The position numbers and the translations under genes were made by a program. This document shows, piece by piece, positions 41,553 to 49,526 of a stretch of DNA of 64,000 nt. The notes below the pieces were generated by a model. That model was given only the letters and a program-made list of their open reading frames with translations. It did no database searches and had not been told where the DNA came from. How positions within the stretch are numbered: the first letter of the stretch is position 1; every line of letters begins with the position of its first letter. Source of the DNA: Acididesulfobacillus acetoxydans (GTDB lineage Bacteria; Bacillota; Desulfitobacteriia; Desulfitobacteriales; Desulfitobacteriaceae); assembly GCF_902729405.1 (NCBI RefSeq), contig NZ_LR746496.1:3906001-3970000 (forward strand), in the 5' to 3' direction.

Positions 41553-41761
41553 TCTCTTCTCTCCTCCGGTCCCACATAATCCGGATGACAGCGCCGGCGA
41601 AATTCCGCAATACGTTGAATCAGAAGAACCGGTTCCTCAGTCACCACATACTTATTTCCACCCGTTAGCGTAATCACCGTATCCGGGGTCTGCTCCATAG
41701 TCTCAATCAAATCAGGGTTTAAATAAAACGTCTTTCTGTTAAGACGCGTGACTTTAATCAT
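41549..41761 (-). CDS. flbD: Flagellar FlbD-family protein
   Basis: A 70-residue protein matching the small FlbD (SwrD) family: MIKVTRLNRKTFYLNPDLIE, then TVITLTGGNKYVVTE. In Bacillus the homologue SwrD increases motor power and swarming. The ATG (41759-41761) follows AAGGGGTGGGAC; a longer frame has no ribosome site. It lies between fliJ and fliL. Confidence 0.9.
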   Translation of the reverse strand: MIKVTRLNRKTFYLNPDLIETMEQTPDTVITLTGGNKYVVTEEPVLLIQRIAEFRRRCHPDYVGPEERRE

Positions 41762-41843
41762 GTCCCACCCCTTGCTCAACCCGCGGCGGCGCGGTCCCAA
41801 AAACCATCCGTCCGGCGGAAAGCCCGAGTCTATCCCGGTCCGC

Positions 41844-42290
41844 TCACGAACGCCCGATCCGCTCACGCTTGCTCAGGTAAATAACCTGCCCCACCTCGTC
41901 GAGCACCTTTTGCTCCCGCCGCCGTTCCGCCAGTGCCCAGGCCCGCGCCTGTCGCCCCTTGAGGCGGCGGAACTTTTCTTTCCGGCAGTAGGTCTCGACC
42001 ACCCGCAGACGCTGCTCTTCTTTGCGCTCTTCCTGCTCCCGGAGCTCAGCCTCACAAGTTTGCAGCTTCCGGTACTCTTGCCGGGCGAAAATCTGCCAAG
42101 GCCCCAGTTCTTCCGGCCGCGCCCGACGCTGCCCGTCCAGACCTTGAAGCCAGCGTCTTTCCTGCTGTTCCCGCCGCTCGGCCAAGTCCCGGCAACGCAG
42201 GATCTCCTCGGCCAAACGGCGCTGAGCCTCTTCCAGAGCGTTCAGCGCTAACCCCAGGCTTGTTTCCAAACGGAATTTAAACCTCGCCAT
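41844..42290 (-). CDS. fliJ: Flagellar export chaperone FliJ
   Basis: A 148-residue coiled-coil protein (MARFKFRLETSLGLALNALE, then long Glu/Arg/Gln heptads) typical of FliJ, which couples the FliI ATPase to FlhA. The ATG at 42288-42290 gives the usual MxxFxFRLE start and overlaps fliI by 14 bases; a GTG three codons earlier is possible. Confidence 0.87.
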   Translation of the reverse strand: MARFKFRLETSLGLALNALEEAQRRLAEEILRCRDLAERREQQERRWLQGLDGQRRARPEELGPWQIFARQEYRKLQTCEAELREQEERKEEQRLRVVETYCRKEKFRRLKGRQARAWALAERRREQKVLDEVGQVIYLSKRERIGRS

Positions 42291-43590
42291 CCTCAACACA
42301 CCCTTTCAGCCCTCTGAGCGTCACCTCAAAATCGGAACGCTCATCGATTCCCTGGCGCAAAAACTTCCGGATCCTTTCGTTGCAGCGAATAGCCTCGTCA
42401 ATGCGGGGGTTGCTTCCATTCACATAGGCGCCGATGTCAATCAAATCTTTAGCGTGTTCATAAACTGCCAGACGCTCCCTGACGGCGGCGGCAGATTCCC
42501 TGTGCTCTTGCCCCACCACATCGGACATAACCCGGCTGACAGACTGCAAAATGTCGATGGCGGGGTAATGATTTTGCCCGGCCAGCTCCCGAGTCAAAAC
42601 AATATGCCCGTCCAAGATTCCCCGCACGGCGTCGGCAATCGGTTCATTATGATCATCCCCGTCCACCAGGACCGTGTAGATCCCCGTGATACTCCCCCGT
42701 TCCGACATTCCCGCCCGCTCCAAAAGTTTAGGCAGGAGGGCAAACACCGAGGGAGGGTAACCCCGCGTAGCCGGAGGTTCCCCGGCTGTTAAACCGACTT
42801 CTCGCTGGGCCATGGCAAACCGGGTCACAGAATCCATCATCAACAGGACGTCCTCGCCCCGATCCCGAAAATATTCCGCCACGGCCGTCGCCGTAAACGC
42901 GGCTTTTAGCCGGACCAAAGCCGGTTGGTCTGATGTGGCCACCACAACCACGGAGCGGCGGAGTCCTTCGCTTCCCAAATCCTTCTCGATGAATTCCCGC
43001 AGTTCCCGTCCCCGCTCCCCAACCAGGCCGATAACATTGACCCCGGCCGTCGTGTTCCTAGCCATCATTCCCAAGAGCGTACTCTTGCCGACTCCGGATC
43101 CGGAAAAAATCCCGATGCGCTGCCCGCGCCCTATCGTCAGCAACCCGTCTATAGCCCGCACGCCCACGCTTAAGCCGTCCCGGATTCTCGGCCGTAACAA
43201 GGCGTCGGGAGGCCGGTTAAAAAGCGGATAACTCGTGTCTGTGACTAAGGCTCTCCCGTCACACGGCCTCCCCAACCCATCCAGGACCCTGCCCAAGAGG
43301 GCCGGACCCACGGCCACTTTCAGCGTCCCCTCTTGCGGGATCACCCGGTCCCCGGGAGCGATTCCTTCCGCTTCGGCCAAAGGCAGAAGCAAAGTCGTCC
43401 TATGGCGAAACCCCACCACCTCCGCCGGAATCTCCGACCCTCGGCGCGTGCGGATCAGGCAATATTCCCCTACGCCGGCCCGCGGTCCCGCCGCTTCAAT
43501 CATCAATCCGACAATTCTTTCAACCCGGCCCCGCTCGCTGATCAGTTCCGACATCTGAACTCTCCGGGCCAAGCGGCTCCACTCCCCCAT
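42277..43590 (-). CDS. fliI: Flagellar export ATPase FliI
   Basis: A 437-residue F1-beta-like ATPase: N-terminal VERIVGLMIEAAGPRAGVGE, Walker A GSGVGKSTLL near residue 170, Walker B VLLMMDSVTRFA, and the conserved PPATRGYPPSVFALLPKLLE loop. It energises substrate delivery to the gate. The ATG at 43588-43590 keeps the usual N-terminal helix and follows GGAATTGGAG. It overlaps fliH by 71 bases, more than is usual; an internal ATG 36 bases downstream would reduce this. Confidence 0.94.
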   Translation of the reverse strand: MGEWSRLARRVQMSELISERGRVERIVGLMIEAAGPRAGVGEYCLIRTRRGSEIPAEVVGFRHRTTLLLPLAEAEGIAPGDRVIPQEGTLKVAVGPALLGRVLDGLGRPCDGRALVTDTSYPLFNRPPDALLRPRIRDGLSVGVRAIDGLLTIGRGQRIGIFSGSGVGKSTLLGMMARNTTAGVNVIGLVGERGRELREFIEKDLGSEGLRRSVVVVATSDQPALVRLKAAFTATAVAEYFRDRGEDVLLMMDSVTRFAMAQREVGLTAGEPPATRGYPPSVFALLPKLLERAGMSERGSITGIYTVLVDGDDHNEPIADAVRGILDGHIVLTRELAGQNHYPAIDILQSVSRVMSDVVGQEHRESAAAVRERLAVYEHAKDLIDIGAYVNGSNPRIDEAIRCNERIRKFLRQGIDERSDFEVTLRGLKGCVEDGEV

Positions 43591-44392
43591 GCTCCAATTC
43601 CTCCCGCAGAAGCTGTTCCAACTTGGCCAATTGGTCGGCCAGACCGGCGTCATACACCCCTTCCTGACAATCAAGGAAACAATCCCCCGCCGACAGGGAA
43701 TCATCCTTCACCCACGGGCAGGGCAGGGACTCGGGTGGGAGCTCTCCGACCCATTCGGCATCCCGGACCGAAAGGTGTAAGACCATTCCCGTCTTTTCCT
43801 CGGGCAGAAGAGCCAAGGCCCGGACGATTTCCAACAGACGCTGTGGCCTGACCGCCAAAGAAGCTTTTACAATACGCTCCGCAATAGCCAGGGCCAAACC
43901 CAGGATCTCCCTGTCCGCCCTCAGAAATTCCGCCTGGGCCGCCTTCGTCGCCAGGCGCATGAGCTCCCCCGAACGATTCAATAAACGGGCCGCCGCCTCC
44001 TCCCCGCTCCGCAGCCCTTCCCGACGGCCGTCGTCATACCCGTCGGCATACCCCTTCTTCTGTCCCTCAGTCCTTGCCTGCTCCTCGATTTCCTTTCCTC
44101 GCAAAGCGGCGGCCTCTTCGGCCCCCCGAATCAGCCCCTCCGCTCGGAACCGGGCCTCAAGCAGGATTTCTTCTGCCCGCAAGTGGGCTTGAACCAAACT
44201 ATCCCCGTTAGTCTCATTTCGGGCTTCCGACTCGATCCCGTCACTTTCCGGCAAACCCCGCTCCGCTGTCGGGGACGCGACCGCCGTCTGCTCCCTCAGC
44301 CTTTGAAAGACGGACTGCCCGTCTACGACACAGAGCCCGCTCTGCCGCACGACACACTTTTTAACGACTTTCCAATTAATAAATGAGTTCAT
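43520..44392 (-). CDS. fliH: Flagellar assembly protein FliH
   Basis: A 290-residue FliH. A long charged coiled segment (about residues 70-140) contains GYADGYDDGRREGLRSGEEA, a GxxxG-type repeat of FliH. The C-terminal domain begins LGLALAIAERIVKASLAVRP. It inhibits and docks FliI. The ATG (44390-44392) overlaps the fliG stop by 17 bases and follows GGGGTGG. Confidence 0.9.
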   Translation of the reverse strand: MNSFINWKVVKKCVVRQSGLCVVDGQSVFQRLREQTAVASPTAERGLPESDGIESEARNETNGDSLVQAHLRAEEILLEARFRAEGLIRGAEEAAALRGKEIEEQARTEGQKKGYADGYDDGRREGLRSGEEAAARLLNRSGELMRLATKAAQAEFLRADREILGLALAIAERIVKASLAVRPQRLLEIVRALALLPEEKTGMVLHLSVRDAEWVGELPPESLPCPWVKDDSLSAGDCFLDCQEGVYDAGLADQLAKLEQLLREELEHGGVEPLGPESSDVGTDQRAGPG

Positions 44393-45383
44393 CGCCGCCA
44401 CCCCGCGAAATGACAATGGCTCCGCTTTCTTCCAGCTTGCGGATCACCTTGACGATCCGCTGTTGTGCTTCCTCCACATCCCGCAGCCGCACGGGTCCCA
44501 TAAACTCCATATCCTCTTTGAGCATTTGTCCCGCCCGGGTCGACATATTGACCTGAACCTTCTGCAGCACGGCCGGATCGGTACCCTTGAGAGCGGTCGC
44601 CAAGTCTTTGGTGTCTACCTCCCGCAGCACCAACTGCACGCCGCGATCGTCCAACAAGACAATATCTTCGAAGACAAACATCTGGCGTTTAATCTGTTCG
44701 GCCAATTCCGGGTCATCCATCTCCAAGGTATCCATGATGTTCTTCAGCGTGGAGGGATCCGCCCGGTTAAGGACATCCACCACACTTTGCATTCCCCCTG
44801 AGCTCGCATAATCCGTCGGCGCTAGGCTGGAGATTTTCCGTTCCAGCACTTTTTCGATTTCCTTCAGGACATCGGGACTCGTTCTCCCCATCAGAGCGAT
44901 CCGCCGGGCGACATCCGCCTGTTTTTCCTGAGACAAGTTGGAAAGAAGTACCGCCGCCTTGTCCGGGAGCAGGTGAGTCATAATCAGGGCGATAGTCTGG
45001 GGGTGCTCTCCTTGAATAAAAGACAAGAGCTGCTTAGGATCGGTCCGCCGCACTATGTCGAAGGGGCGCATCTTCAAGGAAGACGAAAGGCGGCTGATAA
45101 TTTCAAAAGCCCTCTGCTCCCCCAAGGCCCGTTCCAGCACTTCACGGGCATATTCAATTCCGCCCTGGGCGATGTAGTCATTCGCAATACACATTTGGTG
45201 AAATTCTTCTAGAACCGTATCCCTTTCCTCAGCGGATACTTTACGCATGTTGGCCATTTCCAAGGTGAGCTGCTCAATTTCTCCCTCACTTAAATGCTGA
45301 ATCACCCGCGCGGAATGCTCCGTGCCCAAGGCAATCATGAGGATAGCCGCCTTGCGCAATCCGGTCAACTCTGTTTGCGCCAT
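44376..45383 (-). CDS. fliG: Flagellar motor switch protein FliG
   Basis: A 335-residue FliG with the N-terminal FliF-binding domain (TGLRKAAILMIALGTEHSAR), middle domain (EHPQTIALIMTHLLPDKAAV) and C-terminal torque helix (IKRQMFVFEDIVLLDDRGVQ). The motif EHPQTIALI and the charged residues of the last helix are intact. It starts one base after fliF ends. Confidence 0.96.
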   Translation of the reverse strand: MAQTELTGLRKAAILMIALGTEHSARVIQHLSEGEIEQLTLEMANMRKVSAEERDTVLEEFHQMCIANDYIAQGGIEYAREVLERALGEQRAFEIISRLSSSLKMRPFDIVRRTDPKQLLSFIQGEHPQTIALIMTHLLPDKAAVLLSNLSQEKQADVARRIALMGRTSPDVLKEIEKVLERKISSLAPTDYASSGGMQSVVDVLNRADPSTLKNIMDTLEMDDPELAEQIKRQMFVFEDIVLLDDRGVQLVLREVDTKDLATALKGTDPAVLQKVQVNMSTRAGQMLKEDMEFMGPVRLRDVEEAQQRIVKVIRKLEESGAIVISRGGGDELIY

Positions 45384-45384
45384 C

Positions 45385-46977
45385 TCAATACTCCTCCGAC
45401 AGCCATGTTTTCAGCAGGCGGGCCGCCTCGTCGGCATTATTGCGGGTGTAGAGCTCCACGGCTTCTCTGATTTTCTGACGTTCAATCTCAATGGCGCTCT
45501 TGGCTTGCCTTTTCTGGAGTTTTGCCCGAGCTTCCTCTTCCGCTTGTTGCTGTGCCAGAAGCACACCCTCTGCCTCCGCGGCCGCCAGCGGCTGACCCTC
45601 CCCCGTCAAAGCGTCTGTGCGCGCCAAACGTTTTCGTTTTGAACGCGTACGAACCAGAAGAAGGAGAAAAATAATTCCCAACAGAATTCCCGCGCCCAGC
45701 TCCGCGTATCTCAGCAGGCGACGGTTTTGCGCCGCCCGGGCCATAGCCGCCTGGGCCTGATTCAGGGCCGTCGTGTCAAAAGGAATGGCCGCCACCCTGA
45801 TTTGGTCTCCCCGCTTCGGATCGAGCCCCGCGGCCGAGGTCACCAATCCTTGAATAGAAGCCAATTGGGTCGGTGTGACTTTATTGGAGTCTGCCATGAC
45901 AGAGATGGACAAGCGCTTGATCGCGCCCGGACTGACCACCTGTTCCGTCTGAGTCTTATCCGGCTGGTAATTCTCAGTGCTCGAACTTTGGCCGGAAGTC
46001 GTCGTATTGCCGCCGCCTACCGCCGGATAGCCCGGCACATTGCTATTCACCCCCGGGGCGGCGCCTGCCGTCCCGCCGCTGCTCTTCTCGCTCGTGACCT
46101 GTTTGCTCACCAGAGCTCCGGCCCCGTACTTGTCCGAGGTGACCTTCACCTGATCGAAATTTAAATCGGCATTGACTCTTACCACCGCGTTACCCGATCC
46201 CAAAGCCTGGTCGAGCATGCTCTGCACGGACTGCTGAATTCGTTTCTGAACGGCTTCTTGGATTCGCAGTTGGCTATTGCTCAGACCGGCAGAACTCGCG
46301 GCCTCGTTGAGTACGTCGGATAACACTTGTCCGTTAGTGTCCACAATCGTCACATTGCCCGGTTTAAGTCCCTCCACAGATGCAGCCAAAAGATTTGCTA
46401 CTCCCCGGACTTGCTCCCGGCTCAGCGTCACTCCCGGGGCCAGTTTGAGCGTAACAGCCGCCGTGGCGGCCTGCGTTTTTCCCTCGAACAGGGAAGGCTG
46501 GGGCATGACAATGTGCACCGAAGCGTCCTCAACCCCGTTCAAAGTCTTCAGGGTATTTGCCAGTTCACTTTGCAGAGCCAGAACGTAACGCAGCTGGCGA
46601 TCGGCATCCGTTTCGCCCAGCTGCATCTGGTTCAGGTAGTCGAAGCTGAACTTGCTGCCCTGGGGAACACCCGCACTGGCCAACTCCAGACGGGCTTCGG
46701 CCGCCTGCGCCTTTGGCACCAAAATTGTGCCGCCACCGTCTTGCAACTCATAGGGGATTTTCAAACTTACGAGTTTGCTCCTTACGGCCGCGGCGCTTGT
46801 CAGGTCGATCTTACTGAAGAGCGGAACATATTGAGGCCTTCCCGCCCAGACGATCAGGGTGATCAGGGCCGTCGCCACCAGGAGGGGAGCGGCAACCGTC
46901 ACGGTTTTCTGCGGACGGGTCAGCTTCTGCCAAAAATCCCGCAATGATTTCCGCCAGTCTGTCCACGAGAAATTCAC
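45385..46977 (-). CDS. fliF: Flagellar MS-ring protein FliF
   Basis: A 530-residue MS-ring protein. Membrane helices lie near residues 25-45 and 430-450. The ring-building motifs (VPLFSKIDLTSAAAVRSKLV, GSKFSFDYLNQMQLGETDAD, MPQPSLFEGKTQAATAAVTL) and a C-terminal FliG-binding tail (EAARLLKTWLSEEY) are present. A Ser/Gly/Pro/Asn-rich loop (about 305-345) is less conserved. It is the base on which the motor is built. Confidence 0.96.
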   Translation of the reverse strand: MNFSWTDWRKSLRDFWQKLTRPQKTVTVAAPLLVATALITLIVWAGRPQYVPLFSKIDLTSAAAVRSKLVSLKIPYELQDGGGTILVPKAQAAEARLELASAGVPQGSKFSFDYLNQMQLGETDADRQLRYVLALQSELANTLKTLNGVEDASVHIVMPQPSLFEGKTQAATAAVTLKLAPGVTLSREQVRGVANLLAASVEGLKPGNVTIVDTNGQVLSDVLNEAASSAGLSNSQLRIQEAVQKRIQQSVQSMLDQALGSGNAVVRVNADLNFDQVKVTSDKYGAGALVSKQVTSEKSSGGTAGAAPGVNSNVPGYPAVGGGNTTTSGQSSSTENYQPDKTQTEQVVSPGAIKRLSISVMADSNKVTPTQLASIQGLVTSAAGLDPKRGDQIRVAAIPFDTTALNQAQAAMARAAQNRRLLRYAELGAGILLGIIFLLLLVRTRSKRKRLARTDALTGEGQPLAAAEAEGVLLAQQQAEEEARAKLQKRQAKSAIEIERQKIREAVELYTRNNADEAARLLKTWLSEEY

Positions 46978-47020
46978 TCACCATTCCCCCTTCCTACAAC
47001 CTCTATAGCCACCGGGCACC

Positions 47021-47353
47021 CTAGATCTGCATGCGCATCAGCTCCTGATACGCGTCCATTGCTTTATTTCGCACTTCGACCGTAAGGGACATGGCCAAAC
47101 TGGCCTTATCCAGCGCGATCATGACACTGTGAATGTCCGGCGCTTGTCCCGTGGCCAAAGCGATGCTGGCCGCGTCCGCATTTTTCTGCAACCCGTCCAC
47201 CTGCTGCAGGGCCTGTCCCAAAAACTTACCGAAATTCGCGCCCGTCAGTCCGGGTCCCGTTTTCGTTCCCGCCCCCGAAAGAGGGGCCGCATTGTTCACA
47301 GCGCTGTTGCCCGGCGTCAAGAGGGCCAGCGGCGCTACCGCACTCAAGCTCAT
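47021..47353 (-). CDS. fliE: Flagellar hook-basal body complex protein FliE
   Basis: A 110-residue FliE: FGKFLGQALQQVDGLQKNAD, ATGQAPDIHSVMIALDKASL and the C-terminal VEVRNKAMDAYQELMRMQI are diagnostic. FliE joins the MS ring to the proximal rod. The ATG follows AAAGGTGTGA. Confidence 0.94.
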   Translation of the reverse strand: MSLSAVAPLALLTPGNSAVNNAAPLSGAGTKTGPGLTGANFGKFLGQALQQVDGLQKNADAASIALATGQAPDIHSVMIALDKASLAMSLTVEVRNKAMDAYQELMRMQI

Positions 47354-47358
47354 TCAGA

Positions 47359-47859
47359 TCACACCTTTCCCAGTTCCAAGGCCTTAGTCTCCATCCCTTT
47401 GCTGGCGTTCAGCACCGTTACGTTGGCCTCATAAGCCCGTGAAGCCGAGACCATGTCTACCATCTCCGTCACCACATTGACATTCGGTTCACGCACATAC
47501 CCGGCCGGGATGCCCGGCTCCGGTGTCTTGGCCGCGTCCGGGGAATCCGGGTTGTACGCCAGCTTGAAAGGCGTCTGATCCCCGGCGATGGCGGCCACCT
47601 CCACCCCCGTGCCCGCGGCCCGGTCCAAAGAAGAAGAACGCGCAAAAGCCTGGTCGAGAGTCCGGGCAAAATCCGGCTGAACCGGCCGGGGCTCGAAAAT
47701 CGCCACCTCGCGCCGGTAAGGAATCTGATTTCCCGCCGGAGTCAATTGCCCCGTACGAGTGGTGTTGACATTGGCAATGTTGTTGGCAATCAGGTCCAAG
47801 CGCAGGCGCTGTGCTGTCAAGCCGGAGGCGCTGGCATCAATAGCCTGAAAAATTCCCAT
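47359..47859 (-). CDS. flgC: Flagellar basal-body rod protein FlgC
   Basis: A 166-residue rod protein with ASASGLTAQRLRLDLIANNI plus ANVNTTRT near the N-terminus and VNVVTEMVDMVSASRAYEAN plus VTVLNASKGM at the end, both FlgC features. It lies between fliE and cheB. The usual partner flgB is not adjacent but at 24799-25203. Confidence 0.94.
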   Translation of the reverse strand: MGIFQAIDASASGLTAQRLRLDLIANNIANVNTTRTGQLTPAGNQIPYRREVAIFEPRPVQPDFARTLDQAFARSSSLDRAAGTGVEVAAIAGDQTPFKLAYNPDSPDAAKTPEPGIPAGYVREPNVNVVTEMVDMVSASRAYEANVTVLNASKGMETKALELGKV

Positions 47860-47865
47860 CCGTCT

Positions 47866-49056
47866 TTACCCCCCCATAACACACTCCGTGATAGTCCGCC
47901 CGATTTCTCCCAATGGTACTACCCTATCCGCCAATCCGCCCTCCACCAAGGCCTTGGGCATACCGTAGACGACACAGGACTCCTCCGCCTCGGCAATGGC
48001 AAACCCCCCTAAAGCTTTGATTTGTTTCATCCCCTCTGCCCCATCCCGACCCATCCCCGTCATCACCACCCCCAAGGTTCCCCCGCCGACCTCACGGGCC
48101 AAGGAAAGGAACAGCACATCCACCGAGGGGTGATAGAGCGTGGGAATCGGGCTTTCCTCCCCGATCGCCAGGCAAAGGCGGCCGGCCTTGCGAACCACTT
48201 GCGTTTGTTTACCGGCCGGCGCCACGCAGATGATTCCCGCCCGCAGCGCCTCTCCGTCCTTGCCCTCCCGCACCTCAAGACTGCAAAGGCCGTTCAGGCG
48301 CTGGGCCAACGGTCCCGTAAACCCCGGGGGCATGTGCTGGGCAACTACCACCGGGACCGGGAAATCTTGCGGGAGCTGAGGCAAGACCGTCTGCAAGGCC
48401 GCGGGCCCTCCGGTCGACGTGCCGATCGCCACCACTTCCACCGGATATTGGGGGCGGGCGGCGGAAATCACACCCGCAACGAAACCCCGGGCATGCGGCT
48501 CGGCGAGGGGGGAGGAAAAAGCCTTCCCTCCCGGGAACTCCCGAGCCGAAACTTTGTGCCTATCTGTCTCACTCGCCTTGACCCCGTTGGCCGCGGCCCC
48601 CGAAGAGCATCCCTTGCCGGGGGAAACCCCGAGTCTGGAGGGGTCCACTTCGGCCGCTGCCCTGATTTTCTCGATCAGATCACGGCTCATTGCCGCCAAA
48701 TCCGTTCCGGGGCTGCCCGCAGGTTTGGCTACGACATCAACCGCACCCAGATCGAGGGCCTTAAGGGTGGCGTGGGCGCCCTCGGTCGTCAGGGCGCTTA
48801 AGATGATCACCGGGGTCGGCTGCCAGCGCATGATTTCGTCCAGAGCCCGCAGTCCGTCCATGACCGGCATTTCCACATCCATTGTGACCACCTGCGGGTG
48901 CAGGGCACGCAGCTTCGCGATCCCTTCCTTGCCGTCGCGCGCAATGCCCAGGACTTTAAGGCGGGAATCCAGGCCGAGAATCTTTTGCAGAGCCAGACGC
49001 ATAAACGGGGAATCATCGACGATAAGCACTCCGATAGGGCTAGGCGCTGAACTCAT
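47866..49056 (-). CDS. cheB: Chemotaxis protein-glutamate methylesterase/deamidase CheB
   Basis: A 396-residue CheB. The receiver domain (Asp14/Asp15, phosphoacceptor Asp60 in TMDVEMPVMDG) is joined by a low-complexity linker to the methylesterase domain, with catalytic Ser in GTSTGGPAAL, His in AQHMPPGFT and Asp in TGMGRDGAEG. CheB removes methyl groups from chemoreceptors. The opposing methyltransferase CheR is not in the window. It overlaps cheW by 17 bases. Confidence 0.95.
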   Translation of the reverse strand: MSSAPSPIGVLIVDDSPFMRLALQKILGLDSRLKVLGIARDGKEGIAKLRALHPQVVTMDVEMPVMDGLRALDEIMRWQPTPVIILSALTTEGAHATLKALDLGAVDVVAKPAGSPGTDLAAMSRDLIEKIRAAAEVDPSRLGVSPGKGCSSGAAANGVKASETDRHKVSAREFPGGKAFSSPLAEPHARGFVAGVISAARPQYPVEVVAIGTSTGGPAALQTVLPQLPQDFPVPVVVAQHMPPGFTGPLAQRLNGLCSLEVREGKDGEALRAGIICVAPAGKQTQVVRKAGRLCLAIGEESPIPTLYHPSVDVLFLSLAREVGGGTLGVVMTGMGRDGAEGMKQIKALGGFAIAEAEESCVVYGMPKALVEGGLADRVVPLGEIGRTITECVMGG

Positions 49057-49486
49057 ACTTTGTCTCCCCAGCCATCACCTGATCGAGGTCGAGAAGGATG
49101 AGTAGCCGTTCCCCCACTTTGCCCACTCCGCGAATGAATTGAGCGTCCAAACCCATAGCCACCGGAGGCGGCGGTTCGATGGCCGCCGTATCCAGACGCA
49201 GGACTTCGGTCACCGCGTCGACCCGAATGCCGAAAACTTTCTTTTCTGCCTGCAAAACGATGATCCGGCTGAGATCCGTCTCCTCCGCCGGCGTCAAACC
49301 AAAACGGACGCGCAAGTTGACAATGGGAATCACATTTCCCCGTAAATTAGTCACCCCTTCCACATGACGAGGAGCTTTCGGAACACGGGTTATGGGTGGG
49401 ATGCGGATGATTTCCTGAACCCGCATGATATCCATGCCGAATTCTTCCGCCCCAAGAGAGAACGTCACGAGTTGCTCTTCAGCCAT
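49040..49486 (-). CDS. cheW: Chemotaxis coupling protein CheW
   Basis: A 148-residue CheW: EQLVTFSLGAEEFGMDIMRV, HVEGVTNLRGNVIPIVNLRV and RLLILLDLDQVM are core CheW segments. It lies 40 bases after cheA and overlaps cheB. It bridges CheA and receptors and is probably the main coupler, whereas the copy at 23392-23838 is at the far end of the cluster. Confidence 0.95.
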   Translation of the reverse strand: MAEEQLVTFSLGAEEFGMDIMRVQEIIRIPPITRVPKAPRHVEGVTNLRGNVIPIVNLRVRFGLTPAEETDLSRIIVLQAEKKVFGIRVDAVTEVLRLDTAAIEPPPPVAMGLDAQFIRGVGKVGERLLILLDLDQVMAGETKYEFSA

Positions 49487-49526
49487 ACTCTGGCCTCCTT
49501 TTCTCCGATCTTGACAGTCCTACGGA